NCBI GenBank assembly: GCA_965248235.1
Contig: CBDFIU010000003.1
Coordinates: 434,001-498,000, forward strand
Reading direction: 5' to 3'
DNA length: 64,000 nucleotides
From: UBA6623 sp965248235
GTDB taxonomy: Bacteria > Acidobacteriota > Terriglobia > Bryobacterales > UBA6623
Shown: positions 1 through 8,199 of the stretch, in pieces
How the letters are laid out: each line of letters starts with the position of its first letter
Position numbering within the stretch: position 1 is the stretch's first letter
The notes under the pieces: generated by a model
The model's database searches: none
The model's input: only the letters and a program-made list of their open reading frames with translations
Told to the model about the DNA's origin: nothing
Position numbers and translations under genes: made by a program

Positions 1-258
1 CTGGAGTCCGACACGGCGCCGGCGAGCCTGCGCGGGACGGTGGATGGGACATCGGGGGGAGGTTTCCCCTCCACCCCGCTCGATGCCAGATTGGCGAGGA
101 TCGTGACCGGCGCGGCGGGGACGGCCCCGTCGGTGACGAGCTACCGCTTGCCGGCCAACCCGAACACCACCGCCATCGCCGCGGTAAAGCTCGTGTTGGA
201 CCCCTTACCCGGCCGCATCGATCAGATCGAGAGTCTGCATTATTTCTGGAGGGACTAA
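1..258 (+). CDS. Phage structural protein, C-terminal part
   Basis: The frame is open from the left edge and stops at 258, giving 85 visible residues. I see no recognisable domain. The tail is Gly/Pro/Ser-rich and ends in aromatic and acidic residues. It sits upstream of the sheath gene, where P2-like phages place tail fibre and baseplate genes, so a fibre-related or baseplate-accessory role is inferred from position only. The next gene starts directly after its stop, and that gene's GGAGG ribosome site lies inside this 3' end, which implies one transcript. Confidence 0.5.
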   Translation: MESDTAPASLRGTVDGTSGGGFPSTPLDARLARIVTGAAGTAPSVTSYRLPANPNTTAIAAVKLVLDPLPGRIDQIESLHYFWRD

Positions 259-942
259 GTGGCGGCGACCTTGAAAAAGCTGTTCGATCCCGTGCAACTG
301 ACCACAACCGCCGCGCAACTGGGCAGCTACTCCGTGCCCACCGGCAAGCGGCTGGACGGGTTCGAGTTGCTGGTGTCGAACATCCACAGCGACGAAAGGG
401 GCGTCGACCTTTACTTGGGAACTTCGGCGATGAATGCCGGGCAACTCTACTCCCAGCGCGTGAACGGCTTGCGGATCGCGGGCAAGGCGGCGCTGGTCGT
501 TCCCTGCCGGCAGGTGCTCGCGGCGGGCGATGGAATCTGGGCCGCCGCCTCCGCCGACTCCAGCATCTTGGTCCATGCTTCCGGTGTCGAGGTCGACGAA
601 GACGGAGCGCTACCCACCAGACTGTTCGCCCCGAGGTTGCTCTCGACCGGCGACGCCACGCTCTATACGGTTCCCGCGGACAAGCAGTGCTTCAACTTCG
701 AGCTGGCGGTGTTGAACGTCTCGGCGGCGGAGGCGGCTTTCACGAGCAATCTGGTGGAGTCTGGGTCGAGCGCGGACGACACGAATCGGATGACCCCCCA
801 AGTCACGATTGCGTCGGGTGAAACCATGAGATTCTCGCTGCGGCAGGTGATGGAGGCGGGTGACAAGATTACGGCCCTGGCGAGCGTCGCGGACGCCCTG
901 GCGATTCATGGGTCGGGGTACGTCGAGGATGCAGGGAGCTAG
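259..942 (+). CDS. Phage protein with duplicated beta-rich domain
   Basis: A 227-residue protein starting with GTG immediately after the previous stop, with GGAGG about 7 bases upstream. It holds two diverged copies of a roughly 110-residue unit. The motif SYSVPTGKR...GFELLVSN near residue 25 recurs as LYTVPADKQ...FELAVLN near 135, and RQVLAAGDGIWAAAS near 90 recurs as RQVMEAGDKITALAS near 195. No cysteine clusters or membrane segments are seen. Its place between fibre-side genes and the sheath suggests a virion accessory or decoration protein. No family was recognised. Confidence 0.6.
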   Translation: MAATLKKLFDPVQLTTTAAQLGSYSVPTGKRLDGFELLVSNIHSDERGVDLYLGTSAMNAGQLYSQRVNGLRIAGKAALVVPCRQVLAAGDGIWAAASADSSILVHASGVEVDEDGALPTRLFAPRLLSTGDATLYTVPADKQCFNFELAVLNVSAAEAAFTSNLVESGSSADDTNRMTPQVTIASGETMRFSLRQVMEAGDKITALASVADALAIHGSGYVEDAGS

Positions 943-959
943 GAGGGACCGGCACAGAC

Positions 960-1265
960 ATGGGACACATCACCAGCACGAAAACGCCCTCGCCGATCGC
1001 CTCGATCCAGCGGGGCTCGCTGACGATCGGACCAAATCACACCGTGGTGTCGGTCACGATCTCGAGCGTGGACCGGAGCAAGACGTCCGTCCACCTCCTG
1101 GCGGCGATTTCTCAAACGGCAGCCAACCGAAATTATGGGTCCCTGCGGCTCTGGTTGGCGAGTGCAACGAGGCTGGAGCTCATTAAGGATGGCAACGTGT
1201 TCGCCGGCCATACGGCGAGCACCCACAGCCTCCGCGTGTCCTACGAGGTCATCGAATTCGTGTAA
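960..1265 (+). CDS. Small phage protein, function unknown
   Basis: A 101-residue protein, Ser/Thr-rich with alternating hydrophobic residues that suggest beta structure (for example TIGPNHTVVSVTISSVD). An AGGAGGG ribosome site lies 12 bases upstream of the ATG at 960. It is co-directional and closely spaced with the genes on both sides in the tail operon. No recognised domain. A small virion or fibre-associated protein is the likeliest role from context. Confidence 0.5.
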   Translation: MGHITSTKTPSPIASIQRGSLTIGPNHTVVSVTISSVDRSKTSVHLLAAISQTAANRNYGSLRLWLASATRLELIKDGNVFAGHTASTHSLRVSYEVIEFV

Positions 1266-1275
1266 GGAGTCAAGC

Positions 1276-1479
1276 ATGCCCACCCTTCACCATAAGATCA
1301 TCGAACTCGACAGCGACAACGTTTGCTTTCACGAGTTCGAATATTTTGGCGCGACGGCTCCGGTCCTGGCGGCGAGCCACATGGACGTGACTTCCCGGAC
1401 TGATGGCCCGTTTCTGGGGAAGGTCTACGACCAGGCGACGGACACGTTTTCGGACCCGCCCGCCGAGGGCGGCGGCTAA
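1276..1479 (+). CDS. Small phage protein, function unknown
   Basis: A 67-residue acidic protein that begins 11 bases after the previous stop, with AAGGAG upstream. It ends in a Pro/Gly-rich tail (PPAEGGG). No domain was recognised. Its position immediately before the sheath gene, a clear ribosome site and tight spacing support it as real. Small proteins between fibre and sheath genes vary widely among contractile-tail phages. Confidence 0.5.
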   Translation: MPTLHHKIIELDSDNVCFHEFEYFGATAPVLAASHMDVTSRTDGPFLGKVYDQATDTFSDPPAEGGG

Positions 1480-1498
1480 GAGTTAAAGGAGAACAAAC

Positions 1499-2878
1499 AT
1501 GGCTACACCATTTCTACACGGCGTCGAGCTTGTCGATGTCGACGCGGGGCCGCGCCCCATCGAGGGCGCGGCATCGAGCGTGATCGGGCTGGTCGGGACG
1601 GCGTTTGACGGCGAGGTCTCAACGCCCGTCCTGATTGCCGGCAGCCGCCGCGAGGCGGAGGTATTCGGGAAAGAGGGCACGATTCCCCCGGCGCTCCAGG
1701 CGATCTTCGATCAGATCGGCGCTGCGGTCGTGGTGGTCAACGTGCTCGACCCCGACACGCACAAGACGACCGAGTCCGCCAAGAACTACACCTTCGGGTC
1801 GGATGACACGGTGCAACTCGACCACCGCCACGTCAGCGAGGTCAAGGTCTTCACCACCGCGAGCGGCCAGACGGCCTACACCGAGGACACCGACTATTCC
1901 GTGGATGAGGAAACCGGTGTCGTGACCAGGCTGAGCGGGGGAACGATCCCGGCCGCCGCCTCGAAACGCATCGGCTACAAATGGCTGGATAAGAGCAAGG
2001 TCACCGCGGCCAACATCACGGCCGGGGCCGAGAAGCTGCTCGACGCCGAAAGCACGGCCGGGCTGCGGCCGAAGATTCTGATCGCGCCGGGCTTCACCTC
2101 CCAGGTGACGCGCACGGGCGCCCAGATCACCGCCGCTCCGGTGACCAGCGCCCTGGAGCCGGTCGCCACGAAACTCAGGGCGGTCATCGTGGCCGACGGT
2201 CCCAACACGACCGACGCCGAGGCGATCGCCTACCGCGGCCTGCTCAATTCGCGGCGCATCTTTGTCGTCGATCCCCAGGTGAAGGTCTTCGACGCCGAGG
2301 CGAACCGCACGGTGACCGAGCCGGCCTCGGGCTACGTGGCGGGTGTGATCGCGAGATCGGACGCCGAGCAGGGCTTCTGGTTCTCGCCCTCGAACCGCGT
2401 GATCCGGGGGCTCGTCGGGACCGCCCGCCCTGTCGATCTGAGGCTGGGCGACGCCTCCTCCCGCGCCAACCTGCTCAACGCTGCCGAGGTGGCGACCATC
2501 GTCAACCAGAACGGCTACCGTCTGTGGGGCAACCGCACCAGCTCTTCCGATCCCAGGTGGGCCTTCCTGTCGGTGGTGCGCGTGGCCGACCAGATCAACG
2601 AAGCACTGTGGCGCTCGCACCTGTGGGCTGTCGACCGCGCCCTCACCAAGACCTACATCGAAGAGGTGCGCGAAAGCGTCAACGCCTACCTGCGCGGCCT
2701 GACCGGGCAGGGAGCCATTTTGGGCGGAAGGTGCTGGGCCGATCCCGAGCTGAACAACGAGGCCGCGATCAGCAGCGGCAAGGTGTATTTCGACTTCGAC
2801 TTCACCCCACCCTACCCGGCCGAGCACATCACCTTCCGGTCCCGCCTGGTCAATGACTACATCAAGGAGATCTTCTAA
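1499..2878 (+). CDS. Tail sheath protein (P2 gpFI-like)
   Basis: A 459-residue contractile tail sheath protein; sheath subunits form the outer tail cylinder that contracts during injection. The N-terminus (TPFLHGVELVDVDAGPRPIE) and the central GLVGTAFDGEV and YKWLDKSK stretches match P2/Mu sheath proteins. The conserved C-terminal sheath domain includes WGNRT near residue 343 and a final YPAEHITFR segment followed by DYIKEIF. Length is normal for P2-type sheaths. A strong AAAGGAGAA ribosome site precedes the ATG, and its stop overlaps the start of the tube gene (ATG at 2878). Confidence 0.93.
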   Translation: MATPFLHGVELVDVDAGPRPIEGAASSVIGLVGTAFDGEVSTPVLIAGSRREAEVFGKEGTIPPALQAIFDQIGAAVVVVNVLDPDTHKTTESAKNYTFGSDDTVQLDHRHVSEVKVFTTASGQTAYTEDTDYSVDEETGVVTRLSGGTIPAAASKRIGYKWLDKSKVTAANITAGAEKLLDAESTAGLRPKILIAPGFTSQVTRTGAQITAAPVTSALEPVATKLRAVIVADGPNTTDAEAIAYRGLLNSRRIFVVDPQVKVFDAEANRTVTEPASGYVAGVIARSDAEQGFWFSPSNRVIRGLVGTARPVDLRLGDASSRANLLNAAEVATIVNQNGYRLWGNRTSSSDPRWAFLSVVRVADQINEALWRSHLWAVDRALTKTYIEEVRESVNAYLRGLTGQGAILGGRCWADPELNNEAAISSGKVYFDFDFTPPYPAEHITFRSRLVNDYIKEIF

Positions 2879-3384
2879 TGCCGATACCTGACATTCTGCG
2901 CAACATCAACCTGTTCGTCGACGGCCGCGGCTACGTCGGCAAGATCGACGAGCTGACGCCCCCGAAGCTGACGATCAAGACCGAGGAGCACCGCGCCGGC
3001 GGGATGGACGTGCCGGTCGAGATCGACATGGGGATGGAAAAGCTCGAATGCGACTTCTCGCTGGCGGGCACCGACGCCGGGACGCTCAAGTCGTGGGGCC
3101 TGGGTTCGAGCGAGCCCGTGCCGCTGACCTTCCGGGGCGCGGTCCAGGACGGGGACGGCGTGGTGCGGGCGGTGGTGATGCGCATGCGGGGCATCATCCG
3201 CGAGGCGGACTTTGGGACCTGGAAGCCGGGCGAGAAAGCGCCGCTCAAGGTGATGGTGGCCTTGCGCTACTACAAGCTGGAAATCGGCTCCGAGACGATC
3301 CACGAGATCGACGCCGAGAACATGATCCGCATCGTCGACGGAGAAGACCGGCTCGAAGCCCAGCGCGAGGCCCTGGGGATCTAA
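2878..3384 (+). CDS. Major tail tube protein (P2 gpFII-like)
   Basis: A 168-residue tail tube subunit, forming the inner tube through which DNA passes. It shows the FII-family start (MPIPDILRNINLFVDGRGY), a central GMDVPVEIDMGMEKLECDF segment and the C-terminal half ending in a variable acidic region (EIDAENMIRIVDGEDRLE). The order sheath-tube-E matches P2. The start codon overlaps the sheath stop, consistent with translational coupling. Confidence 0.92.
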   Translation: MPIPDILRNINLFVDGRGYVGKIDELTPPKLTIKTEEHRAGGMDVPVEIDMGMEKLECDFSLAGTDAGTLKSWGLGSSEPVPLTFRGAVQDGDGVVRAVVMRMRGIIREADFGTWKPGEKAPLKVMVALRYYKLEIGSETIHEIDAENMIRIVDGEDRLEAQREALGI

Positions 3385-3432
3385 GAGAGTGAGCGGTCCC
3401 GGTTTGAGGGGGCCGCCTGAAAGGAGGCAGTC

Positions 3433-3714
3433 ATGAAGACAACCACCGAAAAACCGACCACCATCAAACTGAAATACCCCGTCACGGTGGACGGGGCGGA
3501 GATCAGCCAGATCACCTTGCGGCGGCCCAAGATTCGCGATCTCGAAAGCATGGATAAGGTTGCCGGAGAGATGAAAAAGGTGGTGATGCTGATCGCCTCC
3601 CTGGCCGAGATGGCCCCTGATCAGGTGCGGGAGCTGGATGCCGAGGACCTGGGGAGCATCGCGGAGACACTTGGCGATTTTTTAGGGGTGGAAGACCTGA
3701 TCCCCTCCCCGTGA
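3433..3714 (+). CDS. Tail assembly chaperone (P2 gpE-like)
   Basis: A 93-residue tail assembly chaperone of the P2 E/Phage_TAC type, which acts with the tape measure protein during tail tube assembly and is not a virion component. It has the usual charged N-terminus, a beta-rich first half (IKLKYPVTVDGAEISQITLR) and a helical C-terminus. Near its 3' end it carries a T TTT TTA slippery heptamer in the correct frame for -1 frameshifting into the overlapping downstream gene. It overlaps gpE' by one base. An AAAGGAGG site lies upstream. Confidence 0.85.
   Translation: MKTTTEKPTTIKLKYPVTVDGAEISQITLRRPKIRDLESMDKVAGEMKKVVMLIASLAEMAPDQVRELDAEDLGSIAETLGDFLGVEDLIPSP
3678..3684 (+). promoter_or_regulatory. 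-1 ribosomal frameshift heptamer (E to E+E')
   Basis: The sequence TTTTTTA is read in the zero frame as GAT TTT TTA, so it fits X XXY YYZ exactly. After a -1 slip the ribosome reads 3684 onward without a stop, enters the frame of the gene at 3714 and stops at 3857, giving a fused protein of about 141 residues. GGGGTGG at 3685-3691 can pair with CCTCCCC at 3704-3710, one base after the heptamer, as a candidate stimulatory stem. P2 uses an equivalent T TTT TTG site between E and E'. Confidence 0.75.
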
Positions 3715-3857
3715 TGGCCGACGTGGCGGCCGTATTCGGGTGGGGGCCCTCCGAGATGCGCGATATGGAGGTGGACGAGCTGCTGGAGTGGCACCGGCTG
3801 GCGATGGAGCGGGCCGAGGCGTTGGCCCGAACCCGGCTGATCCAGCCGACCTATTAG
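3714..3857 (+). CDS. GpE family tail protein (E' frame)
   Basis: A short 47-residue gene beginning MADVAAVFGWGPSEM and containing MEVDELLEWHRLA, the hallmark of the P2 GpE (E') family, where a conserved W and the L-x-x-W-x-x-x-A helix recur. The ATG overlaps the stop of E (ATGA-type junction). It can be translated alone or as the C-terminal part of the -1 frameshift product that starts at 3433. Both forms are expected to chaperone the tape measure protein encoded directly downstream. Confidence 0.8.
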   Translation: MADVAAVFGWGPSEMRDMEVDELLEWHRLAMERAEALARTRLIQPTY

Positions 3858-3875
3858 ATCAGGCATTACAAAACA

Positions 3876-6437
3876 ATGGCGGACCTGGACCTCTCGATCA
3901 TCGTCGGCGCGGTCGACAAGCTGACGGCGCCGGTGAAGAAGATCATCGGCGTGACGGGACGGTTGTCCGAGTCGGCGCGCAGGACCCAGGCCGAGCTGGG
4001 GCGGCTGGGAAGCCGGCGCCGTGGCATCGAGCGTCTCCAGGGTCTCGGCAAGCAGCTCGGCCAGACGGCCTCGGAGATGGACCGGGCACGCAATCGCACG
4101 GCCGAGCTGGGTCGTCAACTGGCCGCCGCCGCGAACCCCACCAAGAAGCTACAGCGGGAGTTCGAGGCCGCCCGCCGCGCCTCCGATGCGCTTAGCAAGC
4201 GGCACCGCGAGCAGCGGGACGGGCTGCGCCGGCTGCGGGAGGAGCTGAGAAGGACCGGGAGTCCCACCCGCGGCCTCGCCGACGCCCAGCGCCGCCTGGT
4301 CGAGCAGACCGAGCGGGCCACCCGCAAGTTGCAAGACCAGCAACGCCGGATCGAGCGTTGGCAAGGAGTCGTCGAGCGCAGCGGCAAGGCCGGCAGGGCC
4401 GTTGGCGAGCTGCGCAACAAGCTGGTCCGCACGGGTCTGGTGGCGGGCGGGCTGGCCGGCCTCGGCGTCGAGCTGTTCCGGCGCACCTTCGTCAACACCG
4501 CCGCCGAGTTCGAGACCTTCCAGACCATTCTCACGACAACCGAGGGATCAAGCGAGAAGGCCGCCGCCTCGATGAAGTGGATCTCGGACTTCGCCGTCAA
4601 GACGCCCTATGAGCTGCGGCAGGTGACCGACGCCTTTGTCAAGCTGCGTGCCTACGGCTTGGACCCCACCCAGGGGTTGTTGCGCAGCCTGGGCGACACC
4701 TCCGCCGCGATGGGCAAGGACCTCATACAGGCGGTGGAGGCGATCGCCGACGCGGTGACCGGCGAGAACGAGCGGCTCAAGGAGTTCGGAATCAAGGCCC
4801 GGACGAAGGGCGACGTGATCACCTATGAATACACCCATGCCGGGGAGACCAAGACCGCCCAGGCCAACGCGCGGGACCGCGCCCAGATCGAGAAGACGCT
4901 GCGGGGCATCTTCGACCTCAAGTTCGGCGGGGCGATGGAGAAACAGTCCAAGACCTTCCGCGGCATGGTCTCGAACCTGCTGGACCAGTGGACCCGCTTT
5001 CAGCAGATGGTCATGGAAGCGGGGGTGTTCGACTGGCTCAAGACGAAGCTCTCCGGTCTGCTCGACAAGCTCAACCAGCTGGCCGCCGGCGGGCAGCTGG
5101 AGAAGATCGCCAAGCAAATGGCGGATAAGCTGCTCAAGGCGTTCGAATGGCTGTGGGAGGCCGGGCAGAAGGCTTTGCCGGTGATCAAGAGCGTGGCGGA
5201 AGGCATCGGCAAGGTGGCCGACGCCGTGGGAGGTTGGTGGAACCTCATCAAAATGGGAGTGGGCCTCAAGCTGGCCCTGGACCTCGTTCCCGTGGTCAGG
5301 GCCTTCGGCGACCTGGGCAGGTTCGCCCTATCGTCGGAGGGCGGGCTGCGGAAACTGCTGGGCAGGCTGAAGGACACTTCCGCCGCCAAGGCCGCCGGCA
5401 AGGCGCTGGGCGGCCTCGGCGGGGCCATGAAGTGGGGGCTGCTGCTCAACCCGCTGACGCTCAAGATCGCGCTGATCGGCGCGGCGGTCGCGGGGCTGGC
5501 CGTCCTGATCTACAAGTACTGGGGGCCGCTCAAGACGTTTTTTGTCGGCCTGTGGAAGGGGATCACCGAAGCGGCGGCTCCGGTCCTGGAGGCGCTTGAG
5601 CCGCTTTGGACGGCTCTCGGGCCGGCGATGAGCCAGCTCGGCGAGGCGGTAAGCCCGCTGATCGACTGGTTCCGCAACCTGTTCGCGCCCGTGGAGGCGA
5701 CGGCAGCACAGCTCGGGACCATCGGCAAGGTCGGACAGTGGCTGGGGCGGATTCTCGGGACCGTTCTGGTAAAGCCCATCCGGATGGCGGTCGAGTTGGC
5801 GTCGGCCCTGATGTCGGCCGCCAAGGGCATCGCCTGGCTGGCCGGGGCGGCTTGGGATCTCGGAGCGGCGCTCGTGGGCGGCATCGGAGACGCCTGGAAG
5901 GGCGTAATAGAGTGGCTGGAGGGATTTTCGCTCTACGACGTTGGGACCGCCATCCTCACAACGCTGGGCGAGGGGATATTGGGCGCTGGGGGATGGTTGC
6001 TGGATCAGGTCACCTCCGTCTTCGGCAAGGTCCGCGACCTGCTGCCTTTCTCCGACGCCAACGAGGGGCCGCTGTCGAGGCTGACGGCGAGCGGAGCAAG
6101 CATCCTCGGCACCCTGGGCGAGGGGATGAGACGGATGGGTCCGGCCGCACTGAAACGGCCGCTGGCCCGCGCCCTGGGCACTGCCACGGCGGGCCTGGCC
6201 CTGACCCTGCCCGTGGCAGCCCAGGCAACGCCTGCGCCGACAAGGTCTCCCTCCTACCAGGCCGCGCCGGCCAACACGGGTGGGGCACGCTCGATCGACG
6301 GCAGTATCCACATCCAACAGTTGACGATCCAACAGCTTCCCGGCGAGGATGCCCGCGCGCTGGCCACCCGCGTTCTCGACGAGATCGAGCGCCAGCGGCT
6401 CCATCGACTCAGAAAGAGGGAATACGATGCCCTCTGA
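3876..6437 (+). CDS. Tail tape measure protein (P2 gpT-like)
   Basis: An 853-residue tape measure protein, which sets tail length and occupies the tube lumen. The N-terminus (DLSIIVGAVDKLTAPVKKI) is typical. A long Arg/Glu/Gln-rich coiled coil spans about residues 25-165. A conserved tape-measure core follows, including TTTEGSSEKAAASMKWI near 220. Hydrophobic segments lie around 505-545 (LTLKIALIGAAVAGLAVLI) and in the 570-700 region. The C-terminus has a second helical segment (IQQLTIQQLPGEDARALA). It is the largest gene of the tail block and its 3' end overlaps U by 11 bases. Confidence 0.9.
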   Translation: MADLDLSIIVGAVDKLTAPVKKIIGVTGRLSESARRTQAELGRLGSRRRGIERLQGLGKQLGQTASEMDRARNRTAELGRQLAAAANPTKKLQREFEAARRASDALSKRHREQRDGLRRLREELRRTGSPTRGLADAQRRLVEQTERATRKLQDQQRRIERWQGVVERSGKAGRAVGELRNKLVRTGLVAGGLAGLGVELFRRTFVNTAAEFETFQTILTTTEGSSEKAAASMKWISDFAVKTPYELRQVTDAFVKLRAYGLDPTQGLLRSLGDTSAAMGKDLIQAVEAIADAVTGENERLKEFGIKARTKGDVITYEYTHAGETKTAQANARDRAQIEKTLRGIFDLKFGGAMEKQSKTFRGMVSNLLDQWTRFQQMVMEAGVFDWLKTKLSGLLDKLNQLAAGGQLEKIAKQMADKLLKAFEWLWEAGQKALPVIKSVAEGIGKVADAVGGWWNLIKMGVGLKLALDLVPVVRAFGDLGRFALSSEGGLRKLLGRLKDTSAAKAAGKALGGLGGAMKWGLLLNPLTLKIALIGAAVAGLAVLIYKYWGPLKTFFVGLWKGITEAAAPVLEALEPLWTALGPAMSQLGEAVSPLIDWFRNLFAPVEATAAQLGTIGKVGQWLGRILGTVLVKPIRMAVELASALMSAAKGIAWLAGAAWDLGAALVGGIGDAWKGVIEWLEGFSLYDVGTAILTTLGEGILGAGGWLLDQVTSVFGKVRDLLPFSDANEGPLSRLTASGASILGTLGEGMRRMGPAALKRPLARALGTATAGLALTLPVAAQATPAPTRSPSYQAAPANTGGARSIDGSIHIQQLTIQQLPGEDARALATRVLDEIERQRLHRLRKREYDAL

Positions 6438-6837
6438 GCACATGCTGGCGCTGGGAGACTATCGCTTCTCTGTTTCCACCGCCGCCTACCAGGAGTGGTC
6501 CCACTCGTCGGAATACCGCTGGCCGGCCCAGGAGCGCGTCGGCCGCTTGCCGGCCCGCCAATACCTCGGACCAGGCCAGGAAGAGATCACCCTGAGCGGC
6601 GTCATCTATCCGCGCTATAAGGGCGGTCTCGGTCAACTCGACCGCATGCGCAGCGAGGCCGGCCGGGGCAAGCCCTTGATGCTGACCGAGGGCACGGGCC
6701 ACGTCTGGGGCCAGTGGGTCATCACGCGCGTCGAGGAGACCCGCCGCGTGTTCCGCTCGGACGGCACGCCCCAGCGCATCGAGTTCCGCCTCTCACTTGC
6801 CCGCTATGGCGAGGAGCGCGAGGAGGCCACGGCATGA
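6427..6837 (+). CDS. Tail terminator-like protein (P2 gpU)
   Basis: A 136-residue GpU-family protein, needed to complete P2-type tails. Features are the N-terminal MLALGDYRFSVSTAAYQ, the central GRLPARQYLGPGQEEITLSG with GVIYP, and the C-terminal GQWVITRVEETR...FRLSLARY typical of the family. The ATG at 6427 lies inside the end of the tape measure gene, and the stop overlaps the next start (ATGA). A longer upstream start at 6349 would lie wholly inside the tape measure frame and is not supported. Confidence 0.88.
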   Translation: MPSEHMLALGDYRFSVSTAAYQEWSHSSEYRWPAQERVGRLPARQYLGPGQEEITLSGVIYPRYKGGLGQLDRMRSEAGRGKPLMLTEGTGHVWGQWVITRVEETRRVFRSDGTPQRIEFRLSLARYGEEREEATA

Positions 6838-7544
6838 GCAGCACCGCGCTCCTCGATGAGGTGTGCCCCTCGAACTACTTCACCGAGATTGAAGAGCACT
6901 TCCGGCAGGCCCGCGGGACGCCTCTGTTCCAGCTTTCACCGCTCGATTGGGCACTGGTCGAGACCTGGAAGGACGCTGGTGTCCCTGTCGAGGCGGTCCA
7001 CAAGGGCATTGACCGGGTATTCAAAAAGTGGCGTGCCCGCAAGCACAAGACACCGATCAACTCGCTCTCCTACTGTGCCCAGGAAGTATTGGCGGCCGCG
7101 AGCCGGATGGACAACACCGCTAGGGCAACGAAAGCCCCCGAGCCGGCATTTAGTGCCGAAGAGTTAGCCCGGTTCTTCCGCCGTAACGCCGAGACCATCC
7201 GTCAGCGCGCCCCCCAGGAGTCCGAGGAGCACCGCAAGATGCTGGAGTACATCGGCGTTAAGCTCGACGAACTAGCCGAGCTTGCCGAACGGGACGAGGT
7301 TCATGATCTCGAAGCGATCGAGCAGCGTCTCACCGTCCTTGAGGAGCGCATGATTGCCACCGTGATCGAGGCCGCGGCGCATGACAATCTTCTCGTCTCC
7401 CGTCAAGAGGTGGACCGTCAACTGGCTCCCTACCGCTCGAAGATGACCGCGGAGCAACTGGCGCTGCTCGAGAAGCAGTATCTCGAACGCCAATACCTCC
7501 AACGCCGTGGCTTGCCGAGGTTGAGCCTGTTTTACCTCTCATGA
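6834..7544 (+). CDS. Helical phage protein, function unknown
   Basis: A 236-residue protein translated from an ATGA overlap with U. The first about 110 residues hold a compact domain (LSPLDWALVETWKDAGVPV followed by the basic segment KWRARKHKTPINS) that resembles helical DNA-binding or replication-associated folds. The rest is strongly helical, Glu/Arg/Leu-rich and probably coiled coil (KLDELAELAERDE, MTAEQLALLEKQYLERQ). No catalytic motif is visible. Its presence between U and X is not part of the P2 plan. I cannot assign a function. Confidence 0.55.
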   Translation: MSSTALLDEVCPSNYFTEIEEHFRQARGTPLFQLSPLDWALVETWKDAGVPVEAVHKGIDRVFKKWRARKHKTPINSLSYCAQEVLAAASRMDNTARATKAPEPAFSAEELARFFRRNAETIRQRAPQESEEHRKMLEYIGVKLDELAELAERDEVHDLEAIEQRLTVLEERMIATVIEAAAHDNLLVSRQEVDRQLAPYRSKMTAEQLALLEKQYLERQYLQRRGLPRLSLFYLS

Positions 7545-7566
7545 CCCTATACGGAGAGGACGACTG

Positions 7567-7992
7567 ATGCAGAACATCGAACTATTCGACGAATACGTTG
7601 CTCGGACCTTAGGAATGCTCTATGGCAGCTTCCCCATTCGCATAGGTCTGGATGCGCTCCAAATGTCGGGAAACCCAGAGGTGGATGATTTTGGTGTACC
7701 AATCGACGAGCGGGGAAAGCGCTCCAAGGCATTCGACGTTTGCATGGCCACGATCGAATGGTTGATCGACACCGGGTATATCTATTGCAAAGAGCGGGAT
7801 CAATATGGTTACAGCCGGTGCGTGCTGACGGCTCGTGGCCTGGAGATCCTCAAGGCAGTTCCAGCGAGCGTCCAGGCTCAGGAGACCATCGGGGAAAAGC
7901 TGTTTTGTCTCATTCGAAAGGGATCATCCATCGAGCTTGCCAAGGAAGCTGCTAAGGCAGCCATCCGTGCTGGAATGGGTATTGTTAAATGA
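7567..7992 (+). CDS. Winged-helix-like accessory protein, unknown
   Basis: A 141-residue protein. The central part (ATIEWLIDTGYIYCKERDQ, then RCVLTARGLEILKAVP) has the helix, turn and wing pattern of winged-helix proteins. The C-terminus is a small-residue-rich amphipathic helix (ELAKEAAKAAIRAGMGIVK). GC content is visibly lower than in flanking tail genes and codon choice differs, which suggests late acquisition as a moron-type cargo gene. It ends in an ATGA overlap with X. A regulator or a phage-exclusion gene are both possible; neither is shown. Confidence 0.5.
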   Translation: MQNIELFDEYVARTLGMLYGSFPIRIGLDALQMSGNPEVDDFGVPIDERGKRSKAFDVCMATIEWLIDTGYIYCKERDQYGYSRCVLTARGLEILKAVPASVQAQETIGEKLFCLIRKGSSIELAKEAAKAAIRAGMGIVK

Positions 7993-8195
7993 CCTATCGC
8001 ACCCGAGACGGTGACATGATCGACGCCGTGTGCCGTCGCTACTACGGCACCGAGACCGGCACCGTCGAGATCGTGCTGGAGGCCAACCCCGGACTCGCCG
8101 CCCGCGGCCCCGTTCTGGAGGAGGGCATCCTCGTCGAGCTGCCCGACCGGCCCCGACCGCTCAAGACCATCGACACCCTGAAGCTATGGGACTGA
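7989..8195 (+). CDS. Tail protein X (P2 gpX-like)
   Basis: A 68-residue LysM-like tail X protein. It shows the family pattern TYRTRDGDMIDAVCRRYYG, a central VEIVLEANPGLA and a C-terminal EEGILVELPDR. P2 gpX is a small tail-completion protein. It starts in an ATGA overlap with the low-GC accessory gene upstream and is followed 4 bases later by the STAS-like gene, so translation is coupled through the block. Confidence 0.88.
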   Translation: MTYRTRDGDMIDAVCRRYYGTETGTVEIVLEANPGLAARGPVLEEGILVELPDRPRPLKTIDTLKLWD

Positions 8196-8199
8196 AAAT

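Noticed and set aside
1619..2827. A 402-residue minus-strand frame opposite the sheath gene
   Set aside because: It is the shadow of a well-supported sheath gene, is Gly/Arg/His-rich, shows no domain and has no ribosome site.
5328..6443. A 371-residue minus-strand frame opposite the tape measure gene
   Set aside because: Low-complexity Gln/Arg-rich shadow of the tape measure coding sequence; lies against the direction of the whole tail operon.
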